Below are positions 31,104-44,600 of a DNA stretch of 64,000 nt, in pieces. The DNA comes from Tuctoria greenei. Taxonomy: Eukaryota > Streptophyta > Magnoliopsida > Poales > Poaceae. The DNA is taken from NCBI GenBank assembly GCA_036927565.1, contig JAYESD010000002.1, forward strand, positions 219,731,882-219,795,881. The letters are read 5' to 3'. Within the stretch, counting starts at the first letter, position 1; each line of letters opens with the position of its first letter. The notes under the pieces were generated by a model. That model made no database searches and had not been told where the DNA came from. It saw nothing but the letters and a program-made list of their open reading frames with translations. Made by a program: the position numbers and the translations under genes.

Positions 31104-34100
31104 ATAGAAAGCCCTAAGAAGACTGGTCCTGGTAGTAACAACAGAGAATACAATATGGAGTTTACTAGCTCCAGCAGTTCAGGCTACTTTCACAGTCCAT
31201 CGAATCCTTTTCCTAATATAAAAACTAAAGAGACTTCAAAGGATCTCGACCCGGAATATGATCCTGCCGACGAGGTATGGATCACGAATCTTAACTTCAG
31301 CAGTTCAAGTTAATGTTGGTTGTCAAGTATATGAAGTCTTAGAATTCTTTTCTACCTAGATTAATTGCGAAGACAACGAGGTGACTTCGGCTCCTAAAAC
31401 CGCGGAAGGTTCTCCAATGGATGAATCCTCAGCTTCACTCAAGCGGAAACGAGGGCAACGAGGTCCCAATAGGGGTCCATTGGACCGCATCATGTACATA
31501 AGAAGGGTCGGTCCAGGTGGGCTTCCCCAAGAACCACTGGATTCAGTTACCAAGTACCGTAATGCATGCAGTTTTCTTGTTAGGGATCTCGTGTCGATCA
31601 CGACCAAGAATTGGAGGAAATTACCTGAGCAGACCAAGAATGAATTGTCGGAAAGAATAAAGAAACAATTCAAGTTCCCGAAAGTCACGGAAGTAGCCGT
31701 AAAGAAAGCAACATTGGTCTCTTGCGGCAGGAAGTTTCGTGGCTGGAAGAGCGAAATGAATGCTTATGTTAAGGCCGATAAGGTCCCTAGCGCGAGGAAG
31801 ATGGGAAAAATCACACAAGCTCAGAGGCAAGAGTTTGTTTGTCAAAAGACCACACCTGATGCTAAAGTTCTAAGTGCAACTAGGTCAAAGCTTGCAAAAA
31901 AGAAAAAATTCCATCATCGTTTGGGTTCTGCCGGATATGCCCCCAAAGTACAGAAATGGAATAAGATATTAGACAAAATTACCAGTAAGGGCAATCCTCA
32001 CCCATCAGAAGGCTGCGATGAGCGAACTCAGCGGTGGGTCTTTGCCCGGTCAGGTTTGACCAGCGAGGGCAAACTTGAAAAGCCCGAATCTATGAATGAA
32101 GTAGAGGAAAAAAATGAAAGAAGTAATTGAAAAGCAACAGAAGGGTCTCTTCAAGCCGAAGAGGGAGAATGACCAACTTACCGCTATCTTAGGAAACCCT
32201 GAACACAGTGGACAGGTTAGACCGGTCTCTTCTCAAATGTCTTGGCTAGATGGTTTTCCTAAAGATAAAGACACATATAGAAGACGTGAGAAGTTTAAGA
32301 AAACACTTGATGAAACGATTGCTCAAAAGATCAAAGAAAATATGCAAGAAATAATGGAACAACTTAGACAATCGGGACAATTAGTGGCACCGAGTACCAC
32401 GATGGTTCCGGTGCAAAAGGAGCAATTAGTATCTCCAACTGCCTACCCTAGCAGCGTTGGTTCTGTGCCAGGCTCAGGGTCAACCCATAAGTTCCCTGTC
32501 GATGATATTGCTAACGACAAATCTTGTCGTCTTCTTGTCCCGATCGGCGGAGCAGGGAATAAAACCCAACAGGTTGCCACTGCTATGGCAAAGCCTGATT
32601 GTGATTTCAACGGGAAGCCACTTCTGTTGTATTATGCTGTGGTGAAAGTTCTTCAGATCATTGATAATGATTATGAAGATTTTGAAATAGACCACATCAC
32701 ACCTGAGGGGATCGCGACTCTGGGGCAGGCTGTCAACCAATTGATCCTTTGGCACCGACGCAATATCGTATTGGACGATGAGCCAATTTATAGCCCCGTC
32801 GCATCTCTAAATACTGCAACCTTATCTTCTAAGGCGAAAGTGCATGAAGATCCACTCCCAGTCCAGAAAGATCCACTCCCCCTATGTCTCAGCAAGGATG
32901 ATAGTATCCTTGCTAGTAAAGATATCCAAGAGCAACAAGTTGGACAACAGCTTCAAGCAGTACCAGAGCAAGCTGTTGCTAGTAAAGAGCAACCAGTTGA
33001 GCAACAGCTTGAAGTAGTACTAGAGCCATCTGCTGGGAGTAAAGAGCAATCAGTTGAACAACAGGTTCAACAAGTCAGTGTCCAACTTCCGACGACTACT
33101 CCTGGATCATTAGTGCCTATCAAAGTTAGCTCATATGAAAATAAGAAACCTTCATCAGAAGTGTCAAAGTATTTGGAAACTATGAAGGAAAATATTATAA
33201 AATTGAGTGCATCTCGTTCTTCTCATGAGCCAGAATTAGTAAATATCGAGGAGTGGAAAGAAGACGGTGTCATGTATAATCGGCAGACGGCTTTAGTTAA
33301 ACCAGGAGTTCCAATATACAAGCTTGAGGATGTTCCTCCTGAATTTGAGAATGGGAAGCCGTTCATGACATCCGTACAACTTAGCAAACAACCCATCCCG
33401 CTCAAAAGAATGCATGAGTGGTACATCCTTGCCAGCACAAGATATGGTCTTAATTGCGTCATATTTCGTATTCCAAAAGAAGCATTCTGGAGCACTGGAG
33501 AAGATAGACGAGTCATTTTATTTGAAGAGTTGCGTCCCCTTTTGCATCGGGGCATGCTCGAAATCAACTTGCTGCTCGTCTGGTTCTTGTAAGTGCTCTA
33601 ATATTTTGTATTTGCTTTTCTTACTACATGCATACGCATTTCATGATATTATAACAATTTTGGACTTCTTCAATAGGATGCAATATATGGATAATAAAAA
33701 GTTGGCGCGCAAGACAGGTATCCTTGACCCTACTAGGATTGCAAAGGCGCTATTCGACGTCCAGGTGGATCGAGACTTAGCAAAGTTCAAGCATATGAAA
33801 AAAAAAAGATTTTGACAAAGCAATCGCAAAACTTAAGAAGGATAAAAGGACAGAAGTTGCAGCTTACATAGGACATGCAATGTTTAACTTTGTCAGCGAC
33901 AGCAAGGACCTCGTAAAGGCTCCGTACAACTTCGAGTAAGTTCGACACATGAAATTGAAATAGCAGTTATTGGTAATTGTTAACACGTGTGTTTGTGTGT
34001 TTGCAGTGATCACTACATAATGATCTTCATCAAGCCAATGCAGGGAAAGGCAACAGTCTTGGACTCGGCCGATTTCCCACCAGATCGTTACAAAGATCTG

Positions 34101-34835
34101 CTTTCCATTTTAAAACTGTACATTTATTCAATAATTTTAATTTACACATATTTAGAATGTGTTGACAAGTTTTATATGACATTTCTTGTATTACAGCACT
34201 AGGCGGTTTTACGCGGAACAGCTTGGCGGTGAGAGACCTTCCAATACGAATGCATTGGACATGAAAACGTATTATGCTTGTCCGAAGCAGCCTGCTGGGA
34301 GTGTCTTATGCGGGTATTATGTATGCGAGCATCTTCAGACCGCCGGCGTATATAGAGTGAATCGTGAGGATGTAAGTTATCCTTAATGTCGATACCTTAT
34401 TTTCTTACTTTTGCGTTTCATTTTCATTGTAACTAGCATAGTTTAATACTTATATTCTCTGCTGTTCAATATTACCAGAAACATTATTTTCATATTTTGA
34501 TTCCAACTTCAAAATTCAATTGCTCATAGTACAACTGCTCCAAAAATACCAACTAAATTCTTGTATACTCTCACTTTGATCTATACTTTGAGGTTGTTCA
34601 AACCAACACATTCTAAACCTTGTTATGTGTTATATTGCAGCACACGAAGAATCTTAACGAAGAATGGCCGGTTTGTAGAAGTATTCCTGATGGAGGAGCC
34701 GACAAGATTGCTTCTGAACTCTGTCAATTCGTTCGTCGCGAAATTTTGCACAAAAGAGGGAAGTTCTTTGATGAGAATGGTGCAATAGCTGATGTGCCAG
34801 AACTTTGCGACTATGCCAATAGAAACAGTTTTTAG
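31104..34835 (+). pseudogene. En/Spm Transposase_24-like plus Ulp1 protease fusion gene, broken (copy 2)
   Basis: Exons by splice sites: 31104-31274, 31360-33588, 33677-33935, 34007-34117, 34197-34371 and 34641-34835. Domain order is as in copy 1: acidic start, Transposase_24-like region, Gln/Glu-rich repeats (EQQVGQQLQ, VEQQLEVVLE) and Ulp1 domain with His (DHYIMIF), Asp (VLDSADF), Gln (KQPAG) and Cys (VLCGYYVC). Lesions are few: the start codon is ATA at 31104-31106, a one-base gain lies in the A-run near 32108-32114, and another in the A-run near 33797-33806. No premature stop lies elsewhere in the frame. These lesions differ from those in copy 1, so the copies decayed independently. Confidence 0.85.
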
Positions 34836-35029
34836 TAAAAACTTGTAAACTATGAGATGAATTGTATGCGTAACTTGTACATACGTATATTGTTTTAGTG
34901 AAATTGACTTTTGTGAGATGACTTCTGTGATGATAATAGTTTTGACTTCTGTTCTGTGATGATATTGTTGACTTCTATTATGTGATTATATTGAATTGAC
35001 CTGGAAATTAGAAATAACAGCAGTAGTAC

Positions 35030-35515
35030 TGCATAGGTTATACCTTATCACAAGCGGTTATTTACCAACGGCTAGAAATGCCTGTGAAAAACAATTATCA
35101 CAGGCGGCCAGATATAGGTAAAGAACCATCTGTGATAATCTAATTATCACAGGCGGTTACTGTTATGGTAGAAACCGGCTGCGGTAAAAACTCTTCACAG
35201 GCGGCTTGATGTAGGTCAACATCCGCCTGTGATAACACAATTATCACAGGCGGTTAGATATGCTGCAAGACCCGCCTGTGATAAGACAACTATCACAGGC
35301 GGGTATGTATGCTGCACTACCCGCCTGTGATAACTTATATTCACAGGCGGCTAGCATAAGTAAAAACCGCCTGTGATAATATTTCTTCACAGGCGGTATC
35401 ACTTTTCCGCCTGTGAAATTGCGGATTATCACAGACTCTTCGTTTCAGGCGGTTTTAAAAACCGCGTGTGATAATAGGTTTGGAGCCGCCTGCGATAAGA
35501 CTTATTGTAGTAGTG
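35030..35515. repeat. Right subterminal repeat array of copy 2
   Basis: Eight or more CACAGGCGG and CCGCCTGTGATAA motifs in palindromic pairs, closest to consensus among the arrays here, ending CTTATTGTAGTAGTG. Corresponds to 1950-2715 in inverted order. Confidence 0.9.
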
Positions 35516-35518
35516 TGA

Positions 35519-36369
35519 CCTATAGCACTCAGTCATCATGATACTCTTGTTGTCCAAAGTGGCTAGTAGTAGTCTAGTAATAGCATTGCTAGGTGGACAG
35601 TTTAAGTGATGTAAACAACCCTCTTATGCCCCATATCAACTGCATTTTTTCACTTGAGCCCTTCCACTGATAACAGTATGCACACTTATTTTTTATTAAT
35701 TCCCGTTGTTAGGTGGAGAGGTTTAAGTGAAAATAGTGATCGTAGAATGAAGATGGTGTTAATGTTGTCTACACGATTTTACTAAAGAGCTGTTGGCATC
35801 TTAGTCACGTCCTATACTGATTAACAACTAAAATATTGGAATTCTGTTCCAACGTTCTGTAGCCTGAGCCAGCACTCAGAAGCTTCACATTCGTGTTCAG
35901 AAAATCGCCATTGTCAGTTTACATGTGCTCGTCTTCATGAACCTCTCACCGCTAGCTGGTGTGCAGGGATGACACCTTTTGACGCGATGTGTATGTACTA
36001 CGACATCAGAGAGCAGTGCCACCACAACATTTCCTTGTTTTCTTCTTCCAGAAGGAAGCTTCATTTCTACAATCAAAATTTCACTGTCATGTGGGGTCTG
36101 CAGTATGGGCGCGGGGCAAAGAAATCTGAAACCATGCACCAGGGATTAAGTCATAATTAGGATCCCTTTGGTTCAGCTGCACCAATGAAATTCTCAAAAA
36201 AAAAATCAGAAATCTGAACCAATGGAGTGTTAGAAAGAATCAGATTATCTAAAATCTAGAAATTTTGTTAGTGCAAATAAAAATCTGGCTGTACTTCAGA
36301 TTTCATAGATCCCCTTTTAACTTTTAGCAAAAATTACCCACCATACCATTAATTACACAAGGCGAACCT
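35519..36369. other. Intergenic sequence right of the CACTA cluster
   Basis: No gene seen. One stretch near 36165-36310 (CCCTTTGGTTCAGCTGCACC and later AATCTGAACCAATGG) looks like a decayed inverted-repeat element, but no second terminus can be paired with confidence. Confidence 0.4.
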
Positions 36370-36840
36370 TTTTTTTCTTTTTTCCTCCCACCCCCGTGCA
36401 GCATCCTCCACCCCCCGATACGTTCGATCGGGACTGTGGCGGGGCCTCCTCTCGGCGGCGGCAGCTCGTCATGGTGATCGTCCTCAACCAGGTTCCTCGA
36501 TCGCTCCTAATCCCCGCCTCTTCCACATCTCTTCCGCGGGTGTCCGGCGGAACAGAGATGAACACGGCATTGTGCCTGGCCCGTCGGCGCCCCGCCCCTG
36601 CCCCGTCGGCGGCCCTGCACCTTGCACGTCGGCGACACTGTGCCTTGCCTGTCGGCGCCCCTCCGCCTGGCCCGTCGTCGACGCCCAACGCCTGGTCCGT
36701 CGGAGCCCCTGGCCCGTCGTTGGCGCCCCGCGATTGGTTCGCCATGGCAGAGCGGGTGTGCTCCAAGTCTTCCCATCTCCAAGACTGTACATGCTAACAC
36801 CTTGACAATCCACGAGATTTTGATAATTGCCACTGGATAA
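36370..36840. other. GC-rich low-complexity region, repeated CCCGTCGGCGCC units
   Basis: Strongly GC-rich, with irregular repeats of GGCCCGTCGGCGCCCC. It reads open in several frames on both strands, which reflects composition and repetition. It may be a 5' exon or CpG-rich promoter of the broken Myb/SANT-like gene at 37362, but nothing links them directly. Confidence 0.4.
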
Positions 36841-37361
36841 TTCTTTCTATTACCATGTTGTATTTTGATGTGATTAAAACTGACAGGCTAATGATTTCAA
36901 TTGATTTTTTTCTTGATGCAATGAAAAGTAACACGAAGGAGAGGTGGGTTGCTAGTCCAGGGAGATTATAAATTGTGGTGCTTACTGTCACCATTGATCA
37001 TTGCTATTGATGCTGAATATTACTGTCTAAGAACAATGACCATATGTTTTGCCATATGAATGATGTGTTGTTCATGTGCTTAAATAGTTTGTCTTCTGTG
37101 TTGGAATGTACTTCTTGTTAGAACCAGCTGTGGTGTGCCTTTGGTTGCTGTGAACAGTTTGTGTATTTGTTCCTATGTTGAAATTGCAATTTGATAATGT
37201 TCATGATAGTCTCCTGTTGCTGTTCATGACAGTTTTCTGCTATGCAATTGAGGTGCCTTTTATTCATGCTATACTCTTCTTTTTTACTGTTTTGCACAAG
37301 TAAATTTTGCTATGTCTTATTGTTTACGCTATTTTTTGCCCCAATCATTATGTATATTAGT

Positions 37362-37639
37362 ATGGCAGAGAAGACAGTATGGGATCAGATAAACACAAAT
37401 CTTTACTGTGACATTCGCAAAGTGGAGGTTCTTGCTGAAAACAGACCATTGGATCATCTTAATAAAATAGGATGGGAAAACTTAGACGCTAAGTTTTGTG
37501 GAAAACTAGGAGGAAAATGGAACATTTGCAATTGAAGAACAAATGGGATAGTCTAAAAAGAACTTATACAACTTTTATGGAGTTAAAAAATTTTGTCACT
37601 GGACTTGAATGGGATGAAGCAAAACCAACAGTAGAGTGA
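37362..37639 (+). pseudogene. Myb/SANT-like DNA-binding domain fragment, frameshifted
   Basis: From ATG 37362 the frame reads MAEKTVWDQINTNLYCDIRK, then NRPLDHLNKIGWENLDAKF. Near 37510-37520 the frame is lost, and the domain continues in another frame (LQLKNKWDSLKRTYTTFMEL, then WDEAKPTVE) until TGA. This layout is typical of the plant Myb/SANT-like domain (Myb_DNA-bind_3), found in host proteins and in the accessory protein of PIF/Harbinger transposons. No partner transposase is nearby. It ends early, so it is a fragment or pseudogene with no likely function. Confidence 0.65.
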
Positions 37640-37825
37640 TGATGCATAGTGGACAGAACACCTTGCTGCCCATTGCGCCGGGGTCATAATCCTGCTAATG
37701 GAAGAAAATGCAAGCATGCACAGTTTATAAAATGTAGAGTCAGAGTCAAATAAGTAAATTGGACTGTATTTATGGCAGGTCCAGTTGTAGTTAGGTTGAA
37801 GTCAATAATAGCTCGGCTGGATAAG

Positions 37826-37957
37826 TGTTAGAGATATATTGTATTTCCCAATTGTATGAGAGGTTTTCGGATATTTGTAATCATTCTTTACTCTATATAT
37901 TTAGGTCTCCACCTCCATAATAATACAAAAGCTCAATTCATAACATGGTAATAGAGC
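37826..37957 (+). mobile_element. Short LTR remnant with methionine-tRNA primer-binding site
   Basis: TGTTAGAGATATATTG starts and AATTCATAACA ends a 120-bp stretch (37826-37945) with TG..CA ends, followed directly by TGGTAATAGAGC, one mismatch from the common initiator-Met-tRNA site TGGTATCAGAGC. This fits the 5' LTR of a Ty1/copia or TRIM element. No second LTR or coding sequence is seen downstream. Confidence 0.6.
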
Positions 37958-38644
37958 TATATAATTAGGGTTAATTTTTTTCTCTGGCCCCGTCGGCCTC
38001 TCGTTTCGCGGTCTTCCCATTGGCAGCTTTTCTCTGCTATCAACGGTGGTGCTCTAGGCATGCGCTTCTGCCACCCGTTGTCTATTCAGGCGGCAAGACC
38101 CGGTGTGATTGACTTTTCTCCTGCACAATCTCAACGACTCACACGCCACCAACTCGTCCCAGTGTCGATTCGTCCACCTTGTGTGTCGATTCGCCGACTG
38201 GAGGTGCATTGTGCGCTGCTCCTTGCCGCCCAAGCCAAAGCTTCCCCCATGTTGAAGGTCATTAAATGCTACATTTGAAAATCAATTCACCGCATAAAAA
38301 TTATAAAAATGAGAACACAACATAGTGATAGGGGTTAATACGAACCATTTCCACAAGTGTTAGTGTCTATTTGCATGCAGGTGAATTAAGCCCCAAAATA
38401 CCCAAGAATGCAGGGAGCAATACAAAAAGTTATTATCATACCAATCATGCGATGACACATGGCATCACATGGATCCATGGACCCATTCCCAGGTGTATCT
38501 GAGTGAATCCAACAGAAATTCATGTGGGGAAGGACCTTGGGCCCACAAAGCAGTGACCAGGAGAAAGCATGACTTGGGGGGCCAGGATCAAGTCAGCCGA
38601 GCCGACTCTTTCCTGCTACCATACTCAGTCAGCTGACACGTGTT

Positions 38645-41600
38645 TGATAGGAGAATTGGTGCCGATCTTCCGAGAGGTGTGGTAAACTTGATTGGGTGGA
38701 GATCTCGACGTTGATGATCCAAGGCTCCGAACGAACGAAACCCCGCAATCACTACACCACTGCTCAGTTGGTTATCACCCGTGTCACACGAGTGACCTCG
38801 CCACGAAGGCTTATCCCTGCAAGCGCAATCAAGAACACAAGCAAGAACAAAGAAGTTGCAACCAAAACTAAATTGATTACAAAATTGGGGTCTCAATACC
38901 GATGATCGGCGACACTGTTCAATGACATATTGTATCTAAGCAAAACCCAACCCCTAATATGATGACGACTGCTGTATATAAAGGAGTTTAGGGGCGTGCA
39001 AGACCCCTGGACGCAACCCTAATGGGCTTTCATACGATACACGGGCCAGCAGCCCAAAAGACGGTGGCGCAGCACCGGACAGATTCTGGACGCCCATTTG
39101 TTTCGCTGATTTTCGTAAACTTAGAAGGAATTTTGAGGTGGGGCTGGTTCCATTGGAATATTAATGAAATCATGGTTCCAACCATGTATAGAACGTACAA
39201 TTCCGACTCCGTATGTGTCTACAACGTCAGTTTTGGTGAAGGCAGCTCCTGGAATCCGAGGTGGAGTCGAAGTCGAGTTGTACTTGGGTTCCTCCTTGTG
39301 TGCACATCCTATCTCCTCCTCCTTGATTCCTTGGACTCCTCCAAGCCCTTCCTGGTCCTCTCCATTGTTCCTAATCAATAAAACATGCATGGAAACAAGC
39401 GTAAGTTCTTAAAAACAATTGACAATATTAGAACGTACCTGGAGATCCAATTGTTGTGCACGTGCTCTAGTGATCGGTCCTTGCATTGTATGCAAAGGAA
39501 ATATGTCCTCATCATCCTCCTCCTCTTGAATTCGACTCGTCCTCGACTTAAGCTCATCTTCCTCACCCAAGTATGGCTTCAAATCTGAAATGTTAAATGT
39601 GGGACTAACCCCAAACTCAGGAGGCAACTCAAGTTTTTATGCATTGTCATTTATCTTCTAAAGAACCTTAAAAAGGTCCAGCAGCATGTGGCATGAGTTT
39701 GGACTTTCTCAAATCCGGGAACCTATCTTTTCTCAAATGAACCCACACCAAATCACCGGGTTCCAATTTTACGACCTTCCTACCTTTGCTAGCAGCAATG
39801 CGATACTTTTCATTCATTTTTTCAATTTGTAACGTTATAGTTTCATGCAACTTAAGAATATATTCAGAACGTTGTGCAGCATCCAAGTTCACAATTTCAG
39901 TATGTGGTAAAGGTAGCAAATCAATTGAAGCACGAGCATTCAAACCATAGACTACCATAAACAGACTTAACTTGGTTGTGGAGTGAATAGACCTGTTATA
40001 AGCAAACTCAACATGTGGCAAACACTCCTCCCACAACCTCAAATTGTCTTTCAAAACAGCCCGCAACATAGTAGATAAGGTACGATTAACTACCTCCGTT
40101 TGCCCATCAGTTTGTGGATGACAAGTAGTAGAAAACAACAACTTTGTTCCCAATTTATACCATAATGTTCTCCAAAAGTGACTCAAAAACTTAGCATCCC
40201 TATCAGAAACAATAGTATTGGGAACACCATGCAAACGCACAACCTCATTAAAGAACAAATCAGCAACATGTGAAGCATTATCGGTCTTGTGGCAGGGTAT
40301 AAAATGAGCCATTTTTTAGAAATGATCAACAACCACAAAGACACTATCCCTCCCCCTCTTTGTTAAAGGCAATCCTAAAACAAAGTCCATAGAAATATCC
40401 TCCCAAGGTGCACTAGGAACAGGAAGAGGCATATAAAGACCATGTGGGTTAAGTCGAGACTTAGCTTTGTTGCATGTTGTGCAACATGAAACGTAGTGCT
40501 CCACATCACGCCTCATTCGTGGCCAAAAGAAGTGAGCGGCCAGCACATCCTCTGTCTTTTTAACACCAAAATATCCCATCAAACCACCTCCATGCGCTTC
40601 CTGCAACAACAAAAGATGAACAGAGCTAGCTGGAACACACAGCTTGTTAGCTCAGTAGAGAAGGCCTTCACGCAACAGGAATTTTTGCCACGTTCTTCCC
40701 TCTCTACAATTTTCAAAAGCATCTTTGAAGTCCAAATCAGTAGCATATAACCTCTTTATGGTTTCAAAACCAAAGATTTTATGAGAAAGTTGGGACAGCA
40801 TGGTATAACGTCTAGATAAAGCATCGGCAATCACATTGTCTTTTCCTTTCTAATGTTTAATTATGTTAGGAAATGATTCTATGAACTCAATCCATTTAGC
40901 ATGACGTTTGATCAGATTAGCTTGTCCTTTAAGATATTTCAAAGACTCATGATCTGAATGTATGAAAAATTCTTTAGACCATTGGTAATGTTGCCAAGTT
41001 TGCAAGACACGCACTAAAGCATAAAGTTCTTTGTCATATGTAGAATAATTCAGCAAAGGCCCATGCAATTTTTCACTAAAGAAGGCAACAGGTTTACCTC
41101 GTTGAATTAGCACTCCTCCAATGCCAATGCCGCTCGCGTCACATTCAAGTTTGAAAGTCTTCTCAAAATCTGGAAGTTGCTGCAAGGGTGCTTGTGTGAG
41201 CTTCGACATGAGAACATCAAAAGTTTGTTGTTGTGCTGGTCCCCATTGAAACGGCACTCCATGCTTTGTCAACTCGTGGAGAGGTGTTGCAATGGTGCTG
41301 AAATCCCGCACAAAACGCCGGTAGATACCTGCGAGACCAAGAAAACTCCGAACATGTGTGACCGTAGTCAGAAGTGGCCAGCTCGTGATGGCAACAGTCT
41401 TTGCCTCGTCCACCTCAATGCCCTGCGAAGTAACAACATAACCAAGAAAAGACACACGATCGGTGCAAAAGGTGCACTTCTCAAGGTTACCAAATAAACG
41501 TGCATCACGCAAGACATTAAAAACAGCACGCAAATGTTCAAGATGATCATCATATGACTTGCTATAAATAAGGATATCATCAAAGTAAACCACCACAAAT

Positions 41601-44600
41601 TTACCAATGAAAGCACGTAAAACCTCATTCATCAACCTCATGAAAGTGCTGGGCGCATTAGTTAAACCAATTGGCTTGACTAACCATTCATAAAGTCCAA
41701 ATTTAGTTTTAAAAGCAGTTTTCCATTCATCACCTAAAGCCATACAAATCTGATGATACCTGCTACGCAAATCAATCTTGGCGAAAATAACGGAACCACT
41801 CAACTCATCAAGCATGTCATCCAATCTAGGAACAGGATAGCGATAACTAATGGTAATGTTATTGATGGCTCTACAATCAACACACATGCGCCAAGTGCCA
41901 TCTTTTTTTGGAACTAAAAGAACAGGAACAGAACAAGGACTAAGGCTCTCACGAATGTACCCACGGTCCTGAAGATCTTGGACTTGTCACTGATTTCCTT
42001 AGTCTCGTCGGGGTTGATTCTGTAGGCGGCATGGTTTGGCAAGCTCGCCCCTGGAATCAAATCAATCTTGTGCTCAATGCCTCGCACAGGTGGTAATCCT
42101 GGGGGTATCTCTGATGGAAAACATCCATATATTCCTGCAAAAGGTTAGCAACAGCAGGTGGCAAGACAATGGATGTATCCTCAATGGAATATAAAGCATG
42201 TTTGCACACTAAAGCATAGCAAGTTCCATTAGAGGCATATAAATCATCAAGATCAGATTTAGTTGCAAGCAAAATAGGATTTTTCAACTTAATAGGTTGC
42301 TGAATTTTAGAATTGAAAACACCCTTTTGCTTGGCATTATTCTTTTTCTCCTGCTCAAATTGTACAATTTCAGTGGGACTCATAGGAAGCAACACAATTT
42401 TCTTACCCTTATGCATGAGAGTATACTTATTAGATCCACCATAGTGAATAGCATGAGTACCAAACTCCCAAGGACGTCCCAAGAAAAGAGAGCAAGCATC
42501 CATAGGTACCACATCAAAATCAGCAAAATCATGATAAGAACCAATGGAAAAATGTATCCTTGCTGTTGGTGTTACCTTTACCTTACCATTGTTGTTAAAC
42601 CATTGAATGTGATAAGGGTGGGGATGCTCCCGTGTGGTCAAGCCAAGTTTCTTGACCACCTCAACATTCACAAAATTATTGCAGCTACCACCATCAATGA
42701 TGGTATGTACGCGACAGTCCCTAACGACGAGAAACATGTTGAAAAGGTTGTGACGTTGGCGGTTGTTGTCCTCTCGAATCGTGACACTCAAAGCTCGCTG
42801 CACAATCAAAGTCCTATAGTTGGTGTTTGCAAATGTACCAAGAACCTCCTCAGCACCATCATCCGAACCTGAAATGTTAGTTGCAATAATATTTTCATCT
42901 TCAATATCAGAAGGACTAACATACCCACCATCAGCAGTGGCAATGATCGCCCGTTTGCTAGGGAAATCTCATTGCATATGGTGAAGTCCTTGGCAGCGGT
43001 GGCACTTGATGTCGGAGGTGCGACTTGTCGGAGCGTTGGGTGCAACCGCCTTTGCTGCAACGCCTGGAGGCATCTGCGACTTGCTGTTATCTTGTCCCCG
43101 TGATGTAGAAGGTGCGGTGCTGCTGCGTACAACACCAGTGGAGGGTGGTGTAGAAGCACGTACGCTCGAGGAGGGCGCTGCTTTGGATGGGACCGGAAGC
43201 TGTCGTGGCGTGAAGGTGTTGTTCTGCCACTGTTGTTGGCGACCCTGCACTTCTTTTTCTACTAACATAGCAAGTTGAAATAAACGTTGAATAGAATGAT
43301 ATTCCTTGTAGTCAACTATGTCCTGGATCTCACGTCACAAGCCCCCATAAAACCTAACAATTTGGTTTTCCTGATCCTCAACTACCCCACAACGAAGCAT
43401 ACCTTTCTGCAACTCTAGATAGTACTCTTCGACAGTATGTCACCCTGATCAAAGCATTGCAATTTCTTAAGAATATCACGTCTATATGAAGGAGGAACAA
43501 ACCTAGCGCGCATATCTTCTTTTAATGCATCCCATGTTTGTGGTGCATTACATGTATTGACAAGTTCATTCCACCAAATTATAGAAAAATCTTTAAACTC
43601 ACTAGTTTCTTGTCTAACTCTATGTCGCTCAGGAACAAGATGAGAGCTAAATTTTTGTTCTACCGTCATCTCCCAATCCAAGTAAGTCTAAGCATCATAA
43701 GATCCATAAAATGGTGGAATAGAAAACTTAATCTTAGCGTAAGGATCATTATCTTGTTCAGGAGCATGATGACGAGGTCTACCTCCCATACCTTGACGAT
43801 TTCGTCGAGGGCTACGGTGCTGCTGTGCATCAACCTCATCGTTATTGAAGTCATCCTCTGTGTTGTAGTGAGCATGTGCATCAGCATCAAGGATGATAGA
43901 GGGTGTAGCTTGTTGGGGAAGACGTGTCTCCATCTCGTCCAACCGTGTCGTTAGACCAGCAACACTTGTATGGAGCCTCTGAAAGGTGGTTGTTGTAGTG
44001 GTCTGGTAATTGTTGAAAGCTTTGTTCATCGCCCGCATCATATCCCTTAGTTCCATATGGGACACGCACTCATCATCATCCGGAGGTGTAGAACCAGAGG
44101 TCTTATCCATAGGCTTCTTTCCTGTCATTGTTAGTACAAAACAGAAACGAACACAAAAGATCGGGAAGAACCCTATTACTACACTCTCTGAAGTGGAAGT
44201 GGAAAATCGATCAGTAAGATGCGTCTTACCCGGCTCTTACAAGTTGCTTACCAGCACTGCAGGTGGCCAACGGTGACCGGTGTGAAGCAAGCAAAGAGTG
44301 GGTGTGATTGCAGAGGTTACCTATTCCGCTCGAGAGAAGTGTGATCTTGGAAGGCTCAAAAGCAGTATATGTATGTGGCACACAAGTTAGTAACAGATAG
44401 CAATGTTGAATAAGTGTCCAAAGAATTTCACCTAGTTGCTGGCCTAAGAATGTATTAGAACAGTCTTGGCAACAAGCAAGGACAAGGATGAATGATGATT
44501 AACAACAAGGATAATATCAGCAAGTATCCAGCACTCACACAGGAACAGCACAACTTGAAAACCCCTTAGCCTCCTGTTTTTGCCTGGAAGCACTAGTAAA

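Larger units (their letters stand above)
20611..35515 (-). mobile_element. CACTA (En/Spm) element copy 2, complete, 14,905 bp, inverted relative to copy 1
   Basis: The left end CACTACTGCAAAAAGC at 20611 corresponds to the right end of copy 1; the right end CTTATTGTAGTAGTG at 35515 corresponds to the left end of copy 1. Flanking trinucleotides are TCA (20608-20610) and TGA (35516-35518), one mismatch, so the target duplication is imperfect. Gene order is copy 1 reversed: SCE1-like pseudogene, inverted repeat, tnp2 pseudogene, tandem repeats and Ulp1-fusion pseudogene. It lacks the F-box and acidic genes of copy 1 but has a SNF2-derived hairpin that copy 1 lacks. All its genes are broken, so any movement would need proteins from elsewhere. 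Confidence 0.9.

Noticed and set aside
35030..35515. Regular short palindromic repeats that could suggest a CRISPR array
   Set aside because: Plant nuclear transposon context, palindromes with variable cores, no unique spacers of constant length and no cas genes.
36165..36310. Possible MITE beginning CCCTTTGGTTCAGC
   Set aside because: No convincing inverted partner terminus or target duplication could be found.
36353..36840. Multiple overlapping Arg/Pro/Gly-rich open frames on both strands
   Set aside because: Low-complexity GC-rich sequence; no frame is better than the others and no domain is seen.
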